From assembly GCF_041346945.1 (NCBI RefSeq), contig NZ_CP166850.1, forward strand, positions 2,232,001-2,296,000: a stretch of 64,000 bases of DNA, in the 5' to 3' direction. A program made the position numbers and the translations under genes. The stretch is from Amycolatopsis sp. cg9. GTDB taxonomy: Bacteria > Actinomycetota > Actinomycetes > Mycobacteriales > Pseudonocardiaceae. A model generated the notes under the pieces. That model did not search any database, was not told the DNA's origin, and was given only the letters and a program-made list of their open reading frames with translations. How positions within the stretch are numbered: position 1 is the stretch's first letter; each line of letters opens with the position of its first letter. This document shows positions 34,262 through 42,840 of this stretch, one piece after another.

Positions 34262-35284
34262 GTGACCTTCACCCTGCCGCCGCTGGATTTCCGCTCCGAC
34301 ACCGTCACCCGTCCGGATGAAACGATGCGCGCGGCGATGGCGTCGGCCGAGGTCGGCGACAACGTCCTCGAGCACGACCCGACGGTCGCCGCCCTGGAGG
34401 AGCGGGCCGCCCACGTCCTGGGCATGGCCGCCGCGCTCTGGGTGCCGAGCGGGACGATGGCCAACCTGATCGCGCTCAGCCTGCACCTGCAGCGCGGCGA
34501 CCGGTTCCTGGCCACCCGCGGCGCGCACGTGCTGAACAACGAGCTGGGCTCGGCCGCGTGGCTGGCCGGCGGCATGCCGGACATCCTCGAGCACGACGGC
34601 GGCCCGGGCCGCCCGTCTCCCGACGCCCTCGCGGCCGCGATCGGACAACCCGGGCCGTACTTCACATTACGGACATCGCTGCTCTGCCTGGAGAACACCC
34701 ACAACGCGGCCGGCGGCGCCGTGACCCCGCCGGACGAGCACGCCCAGCTGCTGTCCGTCGCGAAGGAAGCCGGCCTGACCGTGCACCTCGACGGCGCCCG
34801 GCTCTGGCAGGCCGCGGTGGCGCTGGAGGTGCCGCCCGCCGCGCTGACCGTCGGCGTCGACACCGTGTCGGCCTGCTTCAGCAAGGGCCTCGGCGCGCCG
34901 GTCGGCTCGGTGGTCGCCGGCAGCAAGACGTTCGTCGAGCGGGCCCGCCGGATGCGCCAGATGCTCGGCGGCGGCGTCCGGCAGGGCGGCGTGCTGGCCG
35001 CGGCCTGCCTGGTCGGGCTGGACCGCGTCCCGGAGCTGGCCGACTCGCACGAGAACGCCGCGCGCCTCGCCGACGGGCTGCGCGAGTACGGCTGGCCGAC
35101 GAACTCGCCGGACACCAACATCGTGCTCGCCGAGGTCCCCGACATCCCGACCGCGCTGAACTGGCTCGACTCGCTCGGGATCCGCGCGGTGCCGATGGCG
35201 GGCAAGGTCCGGTTCGTCACCCACCGGGACCTCAGCGCGACCGACGTCGAAGAAGCCCTGCGCCGGATCAAGGCCGGCGCCTGA
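34262..35284 (+). CDS. low-specificity L-threonine aldolase
   Basis: 340 aa fold-type I PLP enzyme of the beta-eliminating lyase family: N-terminal DFRSDTVTRPDETMRAAMASAEVGDNV, PLP-stacking region AALWVPSGTMANLIAL, Asp in LTVHLDGARLW and the PLP Lys in ACFSKGLGAPVGS. Cleaves L-threonine or L-allo-threonine to glycine and acetaldehyde. GTG start at 34262; SD weak. A HAD hydrolase follows by 17 nt, probably in the same transcript. Confidence 0.92.
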   Translation: MTFTLPPLDFRSDTVTRPDETMRAAMASAEVGDNVLEHDPTVAALEERAAHVLGMAAALWVPSGTMANLIALSLHLQRGDRFLATRGAHVLNNELGSAAWLAGGMPDILEHDGGPGRPSPDALAAAIGQPGPYFTLRTSLLCLENTHNAAGGAVTPPDEHAQLLSVAKEAGLTVHLDGARLWQAAVALEVPPAALTVGVDTVSACFSKGLGAPVGSVVAGSKTFVERARRMRQMLGGGVRQGGVLAAACLVGLDRVPELADSHENAARLADGLREYGWPTNSPDTNIVLAEVPDIPTALNWLDSLGIRAVPMAGKVRFVTHRDLSATDVEEALRRIKAGA

Positions 35285-35301
35285 AACACCCGGGGGACCC
35301 C

Positions 35302-35880
35302 GTGAACTGGATCGTGTTCGACTACGGCGACGTGCTGAGCAAGCCGAGCGCCGCCCGCCCCGACCTGGCCGCGGCGATGGGCGCGCCGCTGCCGGAGTTC
35401 GAAAAGGCGTACTGGGACCTCCGGCTGCCGTACGACGCCGGCGGCACGCCGCTGGAGTACTGGCAGACCGTGGGCAAGGCGCTCGGCGTGCCGGTCGACG
35501 AAGCGCTGTCGGCCGAGCTGACCCGCATCGACGTCGAGGGCTGGGGCCACCTGGAGCCGTCGTCGGAAGCCCTGCTCGAGACGCTCTCCGAAGCCGGCGC
35601 GGCGCTGGCGCTGCTGTCGAACGCGCCTTCGGTGTTCGGCGAATGGGTCCGCGCGCAGGACTGGGTGCGGCACTTCCGCGTGACGCTGTTCTCCGGCGAC
35701 GTCCGGTGCGTCAAGCCGGACGCGAAGATCTTCCACCTGCTGCTCGACGAGCTCGGCGCGGAGCCGGCGGACTGCCTGTTCTTCGACGACCGGGAGTCCA
35801 ATGTGGACGGCGCACGGGCGGTGGGGCTCAAGGCCCAGGTGTGGAACGGCGCCGACGCGGCCCAGGCCTGGCTGGGCTGA
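35302..35880 (+). CDS. HAD-superfamily hydrolase
   Basis: 192 aa. Motif I is FDYGDVLS (nucleophilic Asp and acid/base Asp), motif II LLSNAP, the conserved Lys in CVKPDAKIF and motif III FFDDRESNVDGA, so all catalytic residues are present. The pattern is close to YihX-like sugar or nucleotide phosphatases. GTG at 35302 preceded by GGGGGA. The substrate is not predictable. TCCANNGTGGAC occurs at 35797-35808. Confidence 0.87.
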   Translation: MNWIVFDYGDVLSKPSAARPDLAAAMGAPLPEFEKAYWDLRLPYDAGGTPLEYWQTVGKALGVPVDEALSAELTRIDVEGWGHLEPSSEALLETLSEAGAALALLSNAPSVFGEWVRAQDWVRHFRVTLFSGDVRCVKPDAKIFHLLLDELGAEPADCLFFDDRESNVDGARAVGLKAQVWNGADAAQAWLG

Positions 35881-35971
35881 AACTCACCCACCCCGCACGG
35901 CCGCCTACCCGCCGTGATCCACGTGTCCTAGGCTGGGCGCGTCCCCCGCCGACTTACCCGGTAGGTAGCCC

Positions 35972-36787
35972 ATGGCGACGAGCGAACGACCGTCGGCCCG
36001 CGTCGACTTCGACCGGCCGAGCATCGCTCGCGTCTCGGACGCGTTGCTGGGCGGGCAGAACAACTACGAGGCCGACCGCGCCGTCCTGCGGCAGATCCTC
36101 GACATCGCGCCGGAGGCCCCGGCGATGGCGCGGGAGCTGCGGCAGTGGCTCGTCCGCGCCGTCCGCTACCTGACCGAACGGCTGGGCGTCGACCAGTTCG
36201 CCGACCTCGGCTCGGGCTTCCCGACGGTGGAGAACACCCACCAGGTGGCGCAGAAGTACAACCCGGAAGCGCACGTCGTCTACGTCGACGACGACCCGGT
36301 GGTGGAAGCGCACGGGCGGGCCCTGCTCGTCGACAACGACTTCACGCACTTCTGCGGCACCGACCCCCTGAACCCCGGCGAGACGCTCGCCGGGCTGGGG
36401 CGGTTCCTCGACCTCGACCGCCCCGCCGGGCTCGTCCTGTGCGGGGTCGTCGACCACGTCGCCGACCTCCAGCAGGCGCAGCAGGTGGTCAAGTCCTACG
36501 CCGGCGCGCTGGCCCCGGGCTCGTACCTGCTCCTGCTGCACCGCCACAACCCGCTCGACGCCACCGAGGCCGCCACCGTCGCGGCGGCGCTGGAGGACCG
36601 GTTCGGCCGTACCGATCTCGCCACGCGCTACCGCTCGCGGGCCGAGATCGCGTCCTTCTTCGACGGGCTCGAGCTGCTCGAACCCGGCTTGACCGAGCCG
36701 CACCTGTGGTGGCCGGACGGGCCGCGCCTGGCGCCGCTGACGCCGGTCAACCGGACGGCGCTGGGCGGCGTGGCGCGGATCCCGTAG
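35972..36787 (+). CDS. DUF574 (SAV2177-like) SAM-dependent methyltransferase
   Basis: 271 aa. The family opening RPSIARVSDALLGGQNNYEADRAVL is diagnostic for DUF574, and the SAM-binding motif appears as FADLGSGFPTVENTH with acidic VVYVDDDPVVEAHG. These proteins are abundant in actinomycetes and mostly uncharacterised. SD GGTAGG before the ATG. No linked pathway is visible. Confidence 0.88.
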   Translation: MATSERPSARVDFDRPSIARVSDALLGGQNNYEADRAVLRQILDIAPEAPAMARELRQWLVRAVRYLTERLGVDQFADLGSGFPTVENTHQVAQKYNPEAHVVYVDDDPVVEAHGRALLVDNDFTHFCGTDPLNPGETLAGLGRFLDLDRPAGLVLCGVVDHVADLQQAQQVVKSYAGALAPGSYLLLLHRHNPLDATEAATVAAALEDRFGRTDLATRYRSRAEIASFFDGLELLEPGLTEPHLWWPDGPRLAPLTPVNRTALGGVARIP

Positions 36788-36790
36788 AAC

Positions 36791-36979
36791 TCAGTAACGG
36801 TTGATGCGCTTGGTGTCCTTGTTGCCGGTGATCGCCTTGTAGCCGGCCGCGCCGAGGAAGGCGATGCCGCCGATGATGGCGATCCACAGGACGGCCTTGA
36901 ACACGAACCCGATCACGGCGCCCAGCACCATGAACGCCACCCAGGCGACGATCAGGCCGCCGACGATCTTCCAGAACAT
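36791..36979 (-). CDS. small membrane protein, two TM helices
   Basis: 62 aa. MFWKIVGGLIVAWVAFMVLG and KAVLWIAIIGGIAFLGAAGY are two consecutive membrane helices, with a short charged C-terminus (GNKDTKRINRY). The ATG at 36979 is supported by GGAGGAACC. I do not recognise a named family, though comparable two-helix proteins are common in actinomycetes. It converges on the methyltransferase gene (3-nt gap). Confidence 0.7.
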   Translation of the reverse strand: MFWKIVGGLIVAWVAFMVLGAVIGFVFKAVLWIAIIGGIAFLGAAGYKAITGNKDTKRINRY

Positions 36980-37080
36980 GGTTCCTCCGCTGTGTCCCCG
37001 TGGCCCCACCGGCCCGGTGACTCCAATGTGCCACCTCCGGCGGGGAAACTCCCTCTCGACGGCCAACGTTCGGGGTTAAA

Positions 37081-38259
37081 TCAGGGTTCCCCCTGGCCGA
37101 GCCACGCGCCGAGCCGCCGGACGCCTTCGTCGATGTCCTCGGCGCTGCCGGCGAAGGAGAACCGCACGTACTTCCCGCCGTCGACCGGGTCGAAGTCGAC
37201 GCCGGGGGTGATGGCGAGCCCGGTGTCGGCGAGCAGCCGCTGGCACCAGCTCAGGCTGTCTTCGGTGTACGCGCTGACGTCGGCATACGCGTAGAAGGCG
37301 CCGTCCGCGGGCGCGAGCTCGGTCAGGCCGATGCGCCGCAGGCCGGCGAAGAGCCGGTCGCGGTTGGCACGGTACCGCTCGACGTGCGTGTCGGCTTCCG
37401 CGTACGCCTCGGGCGTGAAGGCGGCGAGGGCCGCGTACTGCGAGACGGCGGGCGGGCAGATGGTGAAGTTGCCGGTCAGGACGTCGATCGCGCGGTGGAG
37501 GCGCTGCGGCGCGAGCATCCAGCCGAGCCGCCAGCCGGTCATCGCGAAGTACTTGGAGAAGCTGCCGAGCACGATCGGCTCCCGGCCGTACTGCCACGCG
37601 CAGTCGAGCTCGGCACCGTAGGAGATGCCGTGGTAGATCTCGTCGCTGATCAGCTGCACGCCGTGCGACGCGCACCACCCGGTGATGGCGGCCAGCTCCC
37701 CGGGCGGCAGCACGGTCCCGGTCGGGTTGCCGGGGCTCGCGACGATCAGGCCGTCGATCGGCCCGAGCTCGTCGAGGAGCCCGACGGTCGGCTGGAAGTT
37801 CGTCTCGGCGGTGGTGGCGAACTCGACGACTTCGCAGCCCAGCACGGAGAGCAGGTTGCGGTAGGCCGGGTAGCCGGGGCGCGCCATGGCGACCTTCGCG
37901 CCGGGGTCGAAGGCGCTGAGGAAGGCGAGCAGGAAGCCCCCGGAGGACCCGGTCGTCAGGACGACGTCGTGCGCCTGGACGTCGACGTCGTACCGCTGCC
38001 GGTAGTGCCCGGCCACGGCCTCGCGCAGCTCGGGGATGCCGAGCTGTTCGGTGTAGCCGAGGGTGCTGTCCCGCAGGGCGTTTGCCGCGGCTTCCAGCAC
38101 CGGCTTCGGCGCGGGCGCGGAGGGCTGCCCGGCCGCGAGCGACACGAGGTCACCGTGGCTGCGCTGCCGCGCACCGGCCGCGGAGAGGACGTCCATGACG
38201 TGGAAGGGCGGCACGCCGGCCCGCAGCGCGGGACCGGCGAAGGCTCCGAGGTCGACCAT
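37081..38259 (-). CDS. class I/II PLP aminotransferase
   Basis: 392 aa AspC-like fold type I aminotransferase. Motifs: SLAAGQPSAPAPKPV, TTGSSGGFLLAF, VASPGNPTGTVLP (Asn-Pro-Gly), LISDEIYHGISYG (Asp for the pyridine N, Tyr), and the Schiff-base Lys in GSFSKYFAMTGWRLGW. C-terminal KYVRFSFAGS holds the carboxylate-binding Arg. The amino donor cannot be predicted. GTG/ATG start at 38259. Confidence 0.9.
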   Translation of the reverse strand: MVDLGAFAGPALRAGVPPFHVMDVLSAAGARQRSHGDLVSLAAGQPSAPAPKPVLEAAANALRDSTLGYTEQLGIPELREAVAGHYRQRYDVDVQAHDVVLTTGSSGGFLLAFLSAFDPGAKVAMARPGYPAYRNLLSVLGCEVVEFATTAETNFQPTVGLLDELGPIDGLIVASPGNPTGTVLPPGELAAITGWCASHGVQLISDEIYHGISYGAELDCAWQYGREPIVLGSFSKYFAMTGWRLGWMLAPQRLHRAIDVLTGNFTICPPAVSQYAALAAFTPEAYAEADTHVERYRANRDRLFAGLRRIGLTELAPADGAFYAYADVSAYTEDSLSWCQRLLADTGLAITPGVDFDPVDGGKYVRFSFAGSAEDIDEGVRRLGAWLGQGEP

Positions 38260-38274
38260 GCGGCCAGGCTAGTT

Positions 38275-39414
38275 CTAGTAGCCCCGGTAGGCACCGCCGT
38301 GGGCCATGGCCTTGATGCCCGGCACGTTGTCGAGGCTGCCGTACCGGTCGAACGAGTACCGGACGCCCGCGATGATGTTGTCGACCGGGTTGTAGATGTT
38401 GTCGTGCCCGGCCAGCTTGTGCGCGTTGAAGGTCGAGTCGATGCACTGCATGAGCCCCTTGGATGGGTGCCCGGCGGCGGCATTGGAATCCCAGTTGTTT
38501 ATAGCGTTGGGGTTCCCGCCCGACTCGTGCTGGATGATCGCCCAGATCTTGGGGATGTCGGCGTCGGTCACCGGGATGCCCGCGGCCTGGAGGGCCTTCA
38601 TGGCTTCCTGGATCCACTGCTGGACGTTGCCCGGGGGCGGGGAAGAGGGCGGGCCGCCGCTGGGGCCGAGGCCGCCACCGCCCCCGCCGCCACCACCGCC
38701 GCCTCCACCACCGCCACCGCCGTGGGAGGAGCCGTTGCTGTGGATGCCGCCGGTGCTCTTGGGGGCCGCGGCGGAGCTGCTCGGCAGCGGGACCTGGTCG
38801 TAGCCGCCCTCGATCTGCTGGGACATCAGCTTCTGCGACGCCTTGATCGCGGTGTCGGCCTGGGTCTGCAGGCCGGTCACGTCCCCGTCGAAGCCCGCGG
38901 TGATGGTGTGGATGTCGGCCGCGGCCTTCGCCTTGATCTCCGCGGAGGTCTGGGCCGGCGCCGGCTGGTTCTGATCGCGTTCGTGCGCCGCGGCCGCCTG
39001 GTCCGCCGCCTTCATCGCGGTCTCGGCCGTCGCGTTGCGCTCGTTGACCGCCTTCTCCGCGGCGAGCTGCTTGTCCCCGACGTTCTTCTTGATCTGGTCG
39101 AGGGTCGACGCGAGGTCGTCGAGGTCCTTGGCGACGTCCTCGAGGTGGGTCTGCACCTTGGTCCCGGCGTCGCGGACCTGGCGGACGTACTTGAAGAATT
39201 CGTCGGCCGCCGGACCGGCCCACACGCCGCCGTTGAGCGCTTCCGTCGAATTCTTCAGCGACGCGGTGTGGTCACCGGCGTTCTTGCCCGCCTCGCGGAA
39301 CTGCGTCGCGGCAGCGGTGATTTTTCCCAAATCGACCTTTTCGACCTGATCGACCTTCTTCATGAAGGCTTCCCAGTTGTCCGGCGTTCCGGCGCCGCCC
39401 GGGTTCAATCCCAC
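38275..39414 (-). CDS. WXG-domain protein fused to lytic transglycosylase (type VII substrate)
   Basis: 379 aa. Residues ~25-110 form a helical hairpin with W65-A-G67 in the turn (GGVWAGPAADEF), the WXG100 signature; a long coiled helical region follows to ~200. Residues 232-248 are 17 consecutive glycines. The C-terminal ~115 residues are a soluble lytic transglycosylase/lysozyme-like domain: catalytic Glu in IIQHESGG (E297), then PSKGLMQ and NPVDNIIAGVRY. There is no Sec signal, so export as a type VII substrate and cleavage of peptidoglycan is the best reading. Second in a two-gene unit after the small Esp-like gene. Confidence 0.87.
   Translation of the reverse strand: MGLNPGGAGTPDNWEAFMKKVDQVEKVDLGKITAAATQFREAGKNAGDHTASLKNSTEALNGGVWAGPAADEFFKYVRQVRDAGTKVQTHLEDVAKDLDDLASTLDQIKKNVGDKQLAAEKAVNERNATAETAMKAADQAAAAHERDQNQPAPAQTSAEIKAKAAADIHTITAGFDGDVTGLQTQADTAIKASQKLMSQQIEGGYDQVPLPSSSAAAPKSTGGIHSNGSSHGGGGGGGGGGGGGGGGGLGPSGGPPSSPPPGNVQQWIQEAMKALQAAGIPVTDADIPKIWAIIQHESGGNPNAINNWDSNAAAGHPSKGLMQCIDSTFNAHKLAGHDNIYNPVDNIIAGVRYSFDRYGSLDNVPGIKAMAHGGAYRGY
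38671..38721 (-). repeat. GGN trinucleotide run encoding 17 glycines
   Basis: Seventeen consecutive glycine codons inside the WXG/transglycosylase gene, forming the linker. Such a triplet tract is liable to slip in replication, so its length may vary between strains. Confidence 0.9.
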
Positions 39415-39434
39415 TCTGGTGCCCCCTGCTCAGT

Positions 39435-39746
39435 TCACTTGTCGACGTGCAGCTTGAGGTCGCTCGCCCCGACCTGGTCGGTCTCGGCGATCAGCCCCGC
39501 GGCCTTGCGCATGGCGAACCCCAGTGCCTCCATGTGCTTGCCCGCGGCGTCGAACTGGCTGTGCACGCCGTCCTTGAACTTGCCGACCGCGCCGTGCGCG
39601 TCACCCTTGTCGTCCATGCCGCCGAAGGGGCTTTCCTTCTCGTGGTCCAAGCCGGTGACCTTCTGCTTGGACTTTTCGAACTCGTCCTTGAGCTTCTCCA
39701 CCTGGCCGGCCGCGATGGCCATCGAGTCGGCGTCGTAGACAGGCAC
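39435..39746 (-). CDS. WXG100-like/Esp-type small protein
   Basis: 103 aa, all alpha, of the size of ESX-secreted helical-hairpin proteins; DKGDAHGAVGKFKDGVHSQFDAAGKHMEALGFAMRKAAGLIAETD resembles the DUF2580/EspC group. No Trp-x-Gly is present. Start GTG 39746 after AAGGGGATG. It is directly upstream of the WXG/transglycosylase gene (20-nt gap) and probably its partner in secretion. Confidence 0.7.
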   Translation of the reverse strand: MPVYDADSMAIAAGQVEKLKDEFEKSKQKVTGLDHEKESPFGGMDDKGDAHGAVGKFKDGVHSQFDAAGKHMEALGFAMRKAAGLIAETDQVGASDLKLHVDK

Positions 39747-39787
39747 GGTTCGTCATCCCCTTCGGAAAACTTGTGTCCGCCCGGTCA

Positions 39788-39814
39788 GACGTCGTCATGA
39801 CCAAGACGGTTCCC
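39788..39814 (-). promoter_or_regulatory. ECF-like promoter upstream of the Esp-type gene
   Basis: On the minus strand GGAACC (39813-39808) is followed after 16 nt by CGTC (39791-39788), a typical ECF sigma promoter layout, about 40 nt before the GTG at 39746. GGGAACCGT is repeated once more 43 nt upstream (39857-39849). Confidence 0.4.
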
Positions 39815-39880
39815 GCGCTTACTTTATGACTTCCCGAGGGGTGCGCGTACGGTTCCCGGCCAACTTCCACCCGGCGGGGC

Positions 39881-40639
39881 TCAGGCCTCCGCCATCAGTT
39901 CCCGGATCCTCGTCGCGAGCAGGGCGTTGTCCGCCGGGGTCACCGTCGCCCACTCGCGGCCGTCCCGGTCGGTCTCCACCTGGAACAGGTAGCGGCCCGA
40001 GTCCGTGTCGAAGAACGCCACGACCCGGCCCGCGCGGTGGACGACGCCGTCGCGGCCCACGCGCTCCGCGCCGAACTGGCCGCGGGCTTCCTGGCCCAGC
40101 AGCATCCCCGACAGCTCCTGGGCCTGGAACAGCGCCACGCCGCGGTCCTCCAGCGCCGTCACCAGCGCCTTCGGGTCGCCCTTCGCCGCCGCGTCGGCCG
40201 ACTTCAGCGTCGAATACGGGATGCTCACCGTCTGGCCGACGCCCGGGGCCAGGTCGCCCGCCACCGAGACCGCCGCCTCCGGGAGGGCGTCTTCCGTGGC
40301 CGGGATCAGCCACACCTCCGCGTTGTCCACCACCGCCAGCACCGCCTGGCCGCGGTGGCTGACCGCGCGGCCGCGGATCTCGCGTTCCGCCCAGACCCAG
40401 ACGTCGACGCCGAACTGGGGGCGGGCCAGCAGGTGGAGCAGGTCGGTCAGCTCGCCGGACGGGCGGCGGTTGCGGGCCAGGCGCCGCTCGCCGAGCGACG
40501 CCCACGCCGACTCGACCAGCTCCGACCGCTCGGTGCGGGTGGTTCCTTCGCTCGGCACGTCGATCGCGACGTGCCGCCGGGGCAGTTCGAACGACTCCCA
40601 GAGCACGTCGAACTCGGACGCGGACAGCACCAGCGACAC
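39881..40639 (-). CDS. EspG-family ESX secretion chaperone
   Basis: 252 aa. The N-terminus LVLSASEFDVLWESFELPRRHVAIDVPSEG and the later segments match ESX secretion-associated EspG proteins, cytosolic chaperones that hold PE-PPE heterodimers before export. It lies 2 nt after the PPE-like gene, exactly where a cognate chaperone is expected. The GTG at 40639 gives the family N-terminus. Confidence 0.85.
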   Translation of the reverse strand: MSLVLSASEFDVLWESFELPRRHVAIDVPSEGTTRTERSELVESAWASLGERRLARNRRPSGELTDLLHLLARPQFGVDVWVWAEREIRGRAVSHRGQAVLAVVDNAEVWLIPATEDALPEAAVSVAGDLAPGVGQTVSIPYSTLKSADAAAKGDPKALVTALEDRGVALFQAQELSGMLLGQEARGQFGAERVGRDGVVHRAGRVVAFFDTDSGRYLFQVETDRDGREWATVTPADNALLATRIRELMAEA

Positions 40640-40641
40640 GG

Positions 40642-42213
40642 TCAGCGACCGTCCGAACCGTGGTCGCCGATCACGTCGGGGGAAACCATCCGCTGGTCGG
40701 CGAACAGGTCCTGGTCGTCGACGCCGAAGCGGCGGACGTGCTCGGCGTCCTCCTCCTGCGGGGCCGCCTCCGACAGGAACTTCGCCTCGCCGCGCTGCTG
40801 CTTCGGGCTGATCTGCTCGGACTTCCGCAGCGCGACGGCCTCCTCCTCGGGCAGCTCGCCGACCGGCAGCGGCCGCACCGGGCCCTTCGGCTGGCTCTTT
40901 TCCCGCCGCTGGCGTTCCTTGTCGCCGCTGAGCGCGCCACCGGCGGCGCCCGCGCCGACCGCCGCCGCGCCCGCGCCGATTTCGCCCGGGGTCGCGCCCG
41001 GCTTCGCCACGAAGCCGCGTTCGGCCGTGAACTGGCCGGGCTGGAGCGGAGCCTGCGGCATCGAGCCGACCGTGCGGCCCTTGGCCAGCAGGCCGTCGGG
41101 GCCGCGGCTGAGCGAGCTGTCGACGCCGCCCGAACCGGTGGACGTGCCACCGCCCCCGAGGGACTTGATCGGCGCCGTCGCCGGGTTCGAGCCGGGCGGC
41201 AGGGAACCGGGCGCGCCCGGCGGGACGAACTGCTCGCCGCCGCCGACGGCCAGGCCGGGCGAGAAGTGCGTGGAATCGCCGCCGGACGGGCCGCGGCCCG
41301 GGGTGTTGACCCAGCCGGGCGCGGGCGTCGACGTCGGCGGCTTCACACCGGACGGCGTCGTCGTCGACGAAGGTGTCGTGTGCTGCGCGGCCGGCGCGGT
41401 CACCGAGCCGGTCTGCCGCGACGACCCGATGGGCCGGGACGGCGGCTGCTGCTGCGCCGCGACGCCGTAGACCGGGGTCGGCGGGTCGGCGTGCACCTGG
41501 TGCGCGACCGGCTGCACCACCGGCGGGTCGACGTGCACCGACCGGACCTTGTCCGACGCGGGCCGCACGCCGCCGTCCGGCGTCACCGCGACCGCCGCGC
41601 CGGCGACGTCGAGCACGCCCGGCGTGACCCCCGGTGCGGCCAGCTTCAGCGACTCGGGGTCGGACAGCGACTGCGTCGAGAGCAGGTTCGTGCCGCTCTC
41701 CTGCGCGTACTCGTTGAGCGCCTGCTGCGCCTGCGCCTTGGCGTTGTTCGCCGCCTCGACCTGCCGGGCGTGGTCGGTCTCGAAACCGATGAGGGACAGC
41801 AGCAGCCCGTCGGTCAGCGTGTAGCCGCCCGCGCCCTTCCGGACCGTCTCGGCGTCCGGGAGCTTGTACTTGGTGCGGTTGAAGGACTCGCCCTGCTCGA
41901 AGACCATTTCCGCGGCGTGCGCGACCTTCGTGGTGGCGTCCTGGGAGAACCCGGCCTGCTCGGTCAGCACCTGGCCGGCCGCGCCCCCGGCCTGGCTCTG
42001 CCACTCGACGCCGAGCTTCAGCAGCTGCGCGCGCAGCGTCTGGTCGGTGTGGGCGAGCGCGGTCGCGACGGCTTTCAGCGCGTCGACGGCGGTGCCGATG
42101 CTGCCGGTGCCGTCGCCGTTGACGATCCGCGTGATCTGGTCGGCGATCGCGGTGTTGGTCCAGCCGTCGAACCGGTGGTTCTGGATCCCGGCCGCGAGCT
42201 CGGAGAATTCCAC
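40642..42213 (-). CDS. PPE-like type VII secretion substrate
   Basis: 523 aa. The N-terminal ~170 residues form a helical hairpin with VEWQSQAGGAAG (W-x-S/x at the turn, WXG-like), corresponding to the PPE/WXG fold of actinobacteria outside Mycobacterium. Residues ~200-450 are a long disordered region rich in Pro, Gly, Thr and Gln; the C-terminus is charged (PQEEDAEHVRRFGVDDQDLF). Neighbours are a PE-like protein, EspG and a DUF3558 lipoprotein, so this is the PPE partner of that set. No enzymatic domain is visible. Confidence 0.82.
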   Translation of the reverse strand: MEFSELAAGIQNHRFDGWTNTAIADQITRIVNGDGTGSIGTAVDALKAVATALAHTDQTLRAQLLKLGVEWQSQAGGAAGQVLTEQAGFSQDATTKVAHAAEMVFEQGESFNRTKYKLPDAETVRKGAGGYTLTDGLLLSLIGFETDHARQVEAANNAKAQAQQALNEYAQESGTNLLSTQSLSDPESLKLAAPGVTPGVLDVAGAAVAVTPDGGVRPASDKVRSVHVDPPVVQPVAHQVHADPPTPVYGVAAQQQPPSRPIGSSRQTGSVTAPAAQHTTPSSTTTPSGVKPPTSTPAPGWVNTPGRGPSGGDSTHFSPGLAVGGGEQFVPPGAPGSLPPGSNPATAPIKSLGGGGTSTGSGGVDSSLSRGPDGLLAKGRTVGSMPQAPLQPGQFTAERGFVAKPGATPGEIGAGAAAVGAGAAGGALSGDKERQRREKSQPKGPVRPLPVGELPEEEAVALRKSEQISPKQQRGEAKFLSEAAPQEEDAEHVRRFGVDDQDLFADQRMVSPDVIGDHGSDGR

Positions 42214-42222
42214 GCGCCCTCC

Positions 42223-42840
42223 CTAGTTGCGTGCTTTCAAGGTCTGCAGCGCCAGGTCGGCGGCGTGCGCCGACATGTCGCACAGCTGCGGCTGGGTGAG
42301 CTTGCCGCGGGTGATGGGGAACGTCCGGATGGTCAGCGTCCGGCCCTTCGCGACGCCGACGAGGGTGCTGCAGTCGGCCGGATCGGCGGCCGCGCGGTAG
42401 CTCGTCAACGCCGGGTAGCCACCGATCGCCTTCGGTTCGGTGGTCATGCTGTTCTTGCGCCGGGCCCCGGTGATCCACTCGTCGAGGTCCGCGGTCACCG
42501 CGCCCACCTGGTAGCCGTGGAACGGCTCCTCGCGGTCGGCGTCGAGCACGCAGACCGGTCCGTCGGCGCTGTCGGCCTGCCGGGGCGTGCTGCTGATCTT
42601 CATCGCGTCGAGCTGCACCTGCGGGAAGAGGTCGCAGAGGTCGACGCCCTGCACCGGCAGGTCGGCCGGGCGCTGCGGCAGCTGGGCGGCCTTCGCGCTC
42701 TGCGACGCCGCGGTGGCGGCCGTCTCGATCGGGTACGGCGTGCCGTCCTTGTCCGCGGAGCAGCCGGCGAGCGCCGCCGTCGCGAGCACCCCGCCGGTGA
42801 TCAGCACCGCGCTGTTACGCACCGTGCTTGCCGCGGTCAC
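42223..42840 (-). CDS. DUF3558 lipoprotein
   Basis: 205 aa. Hydrophobic signal with lipobox TAALAGC (Cys about residue 27), then a DUF3558 domain (DLCDLFPQVQLDAMKI, CVLDADREEPFHGYQVGAV, CSTLVGVAKGRTLTI). These lipoproteins recur beside PPE/EspG genes in Pseudonocardiaceae; role unknown. GTG 42840 overlaps the PE-like gene by 26 nt; GTG 42822 is an alternative. Confidence 0.85.
   Translation of the reverse strand: MTAASTVRNSAVLITGGVLATAALAGCSADKDGTPYPIETAATAASQSAKAAQLPQRPADLPVQGVDLCDLFPQVQLDAMKISSTPRQADSADGPVCVLDADREEPFHGYQVGAVTADLDEWITGARRKNSMTTEPKAIGGYPALTSYRAAADPADCSTLVGVAKGRTLTIRTFPITRGKLTQPQLCDMSAHAADLALQTLKARN

Noticed and set aside
36791..37066. Longer 91-residue version of the small membrane protein
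   Set aside because: The extra 29 residues (Arg/Gly/Pro-rich) precede a strong SD GGAGGAACC placed directly before the ATG at 36979.
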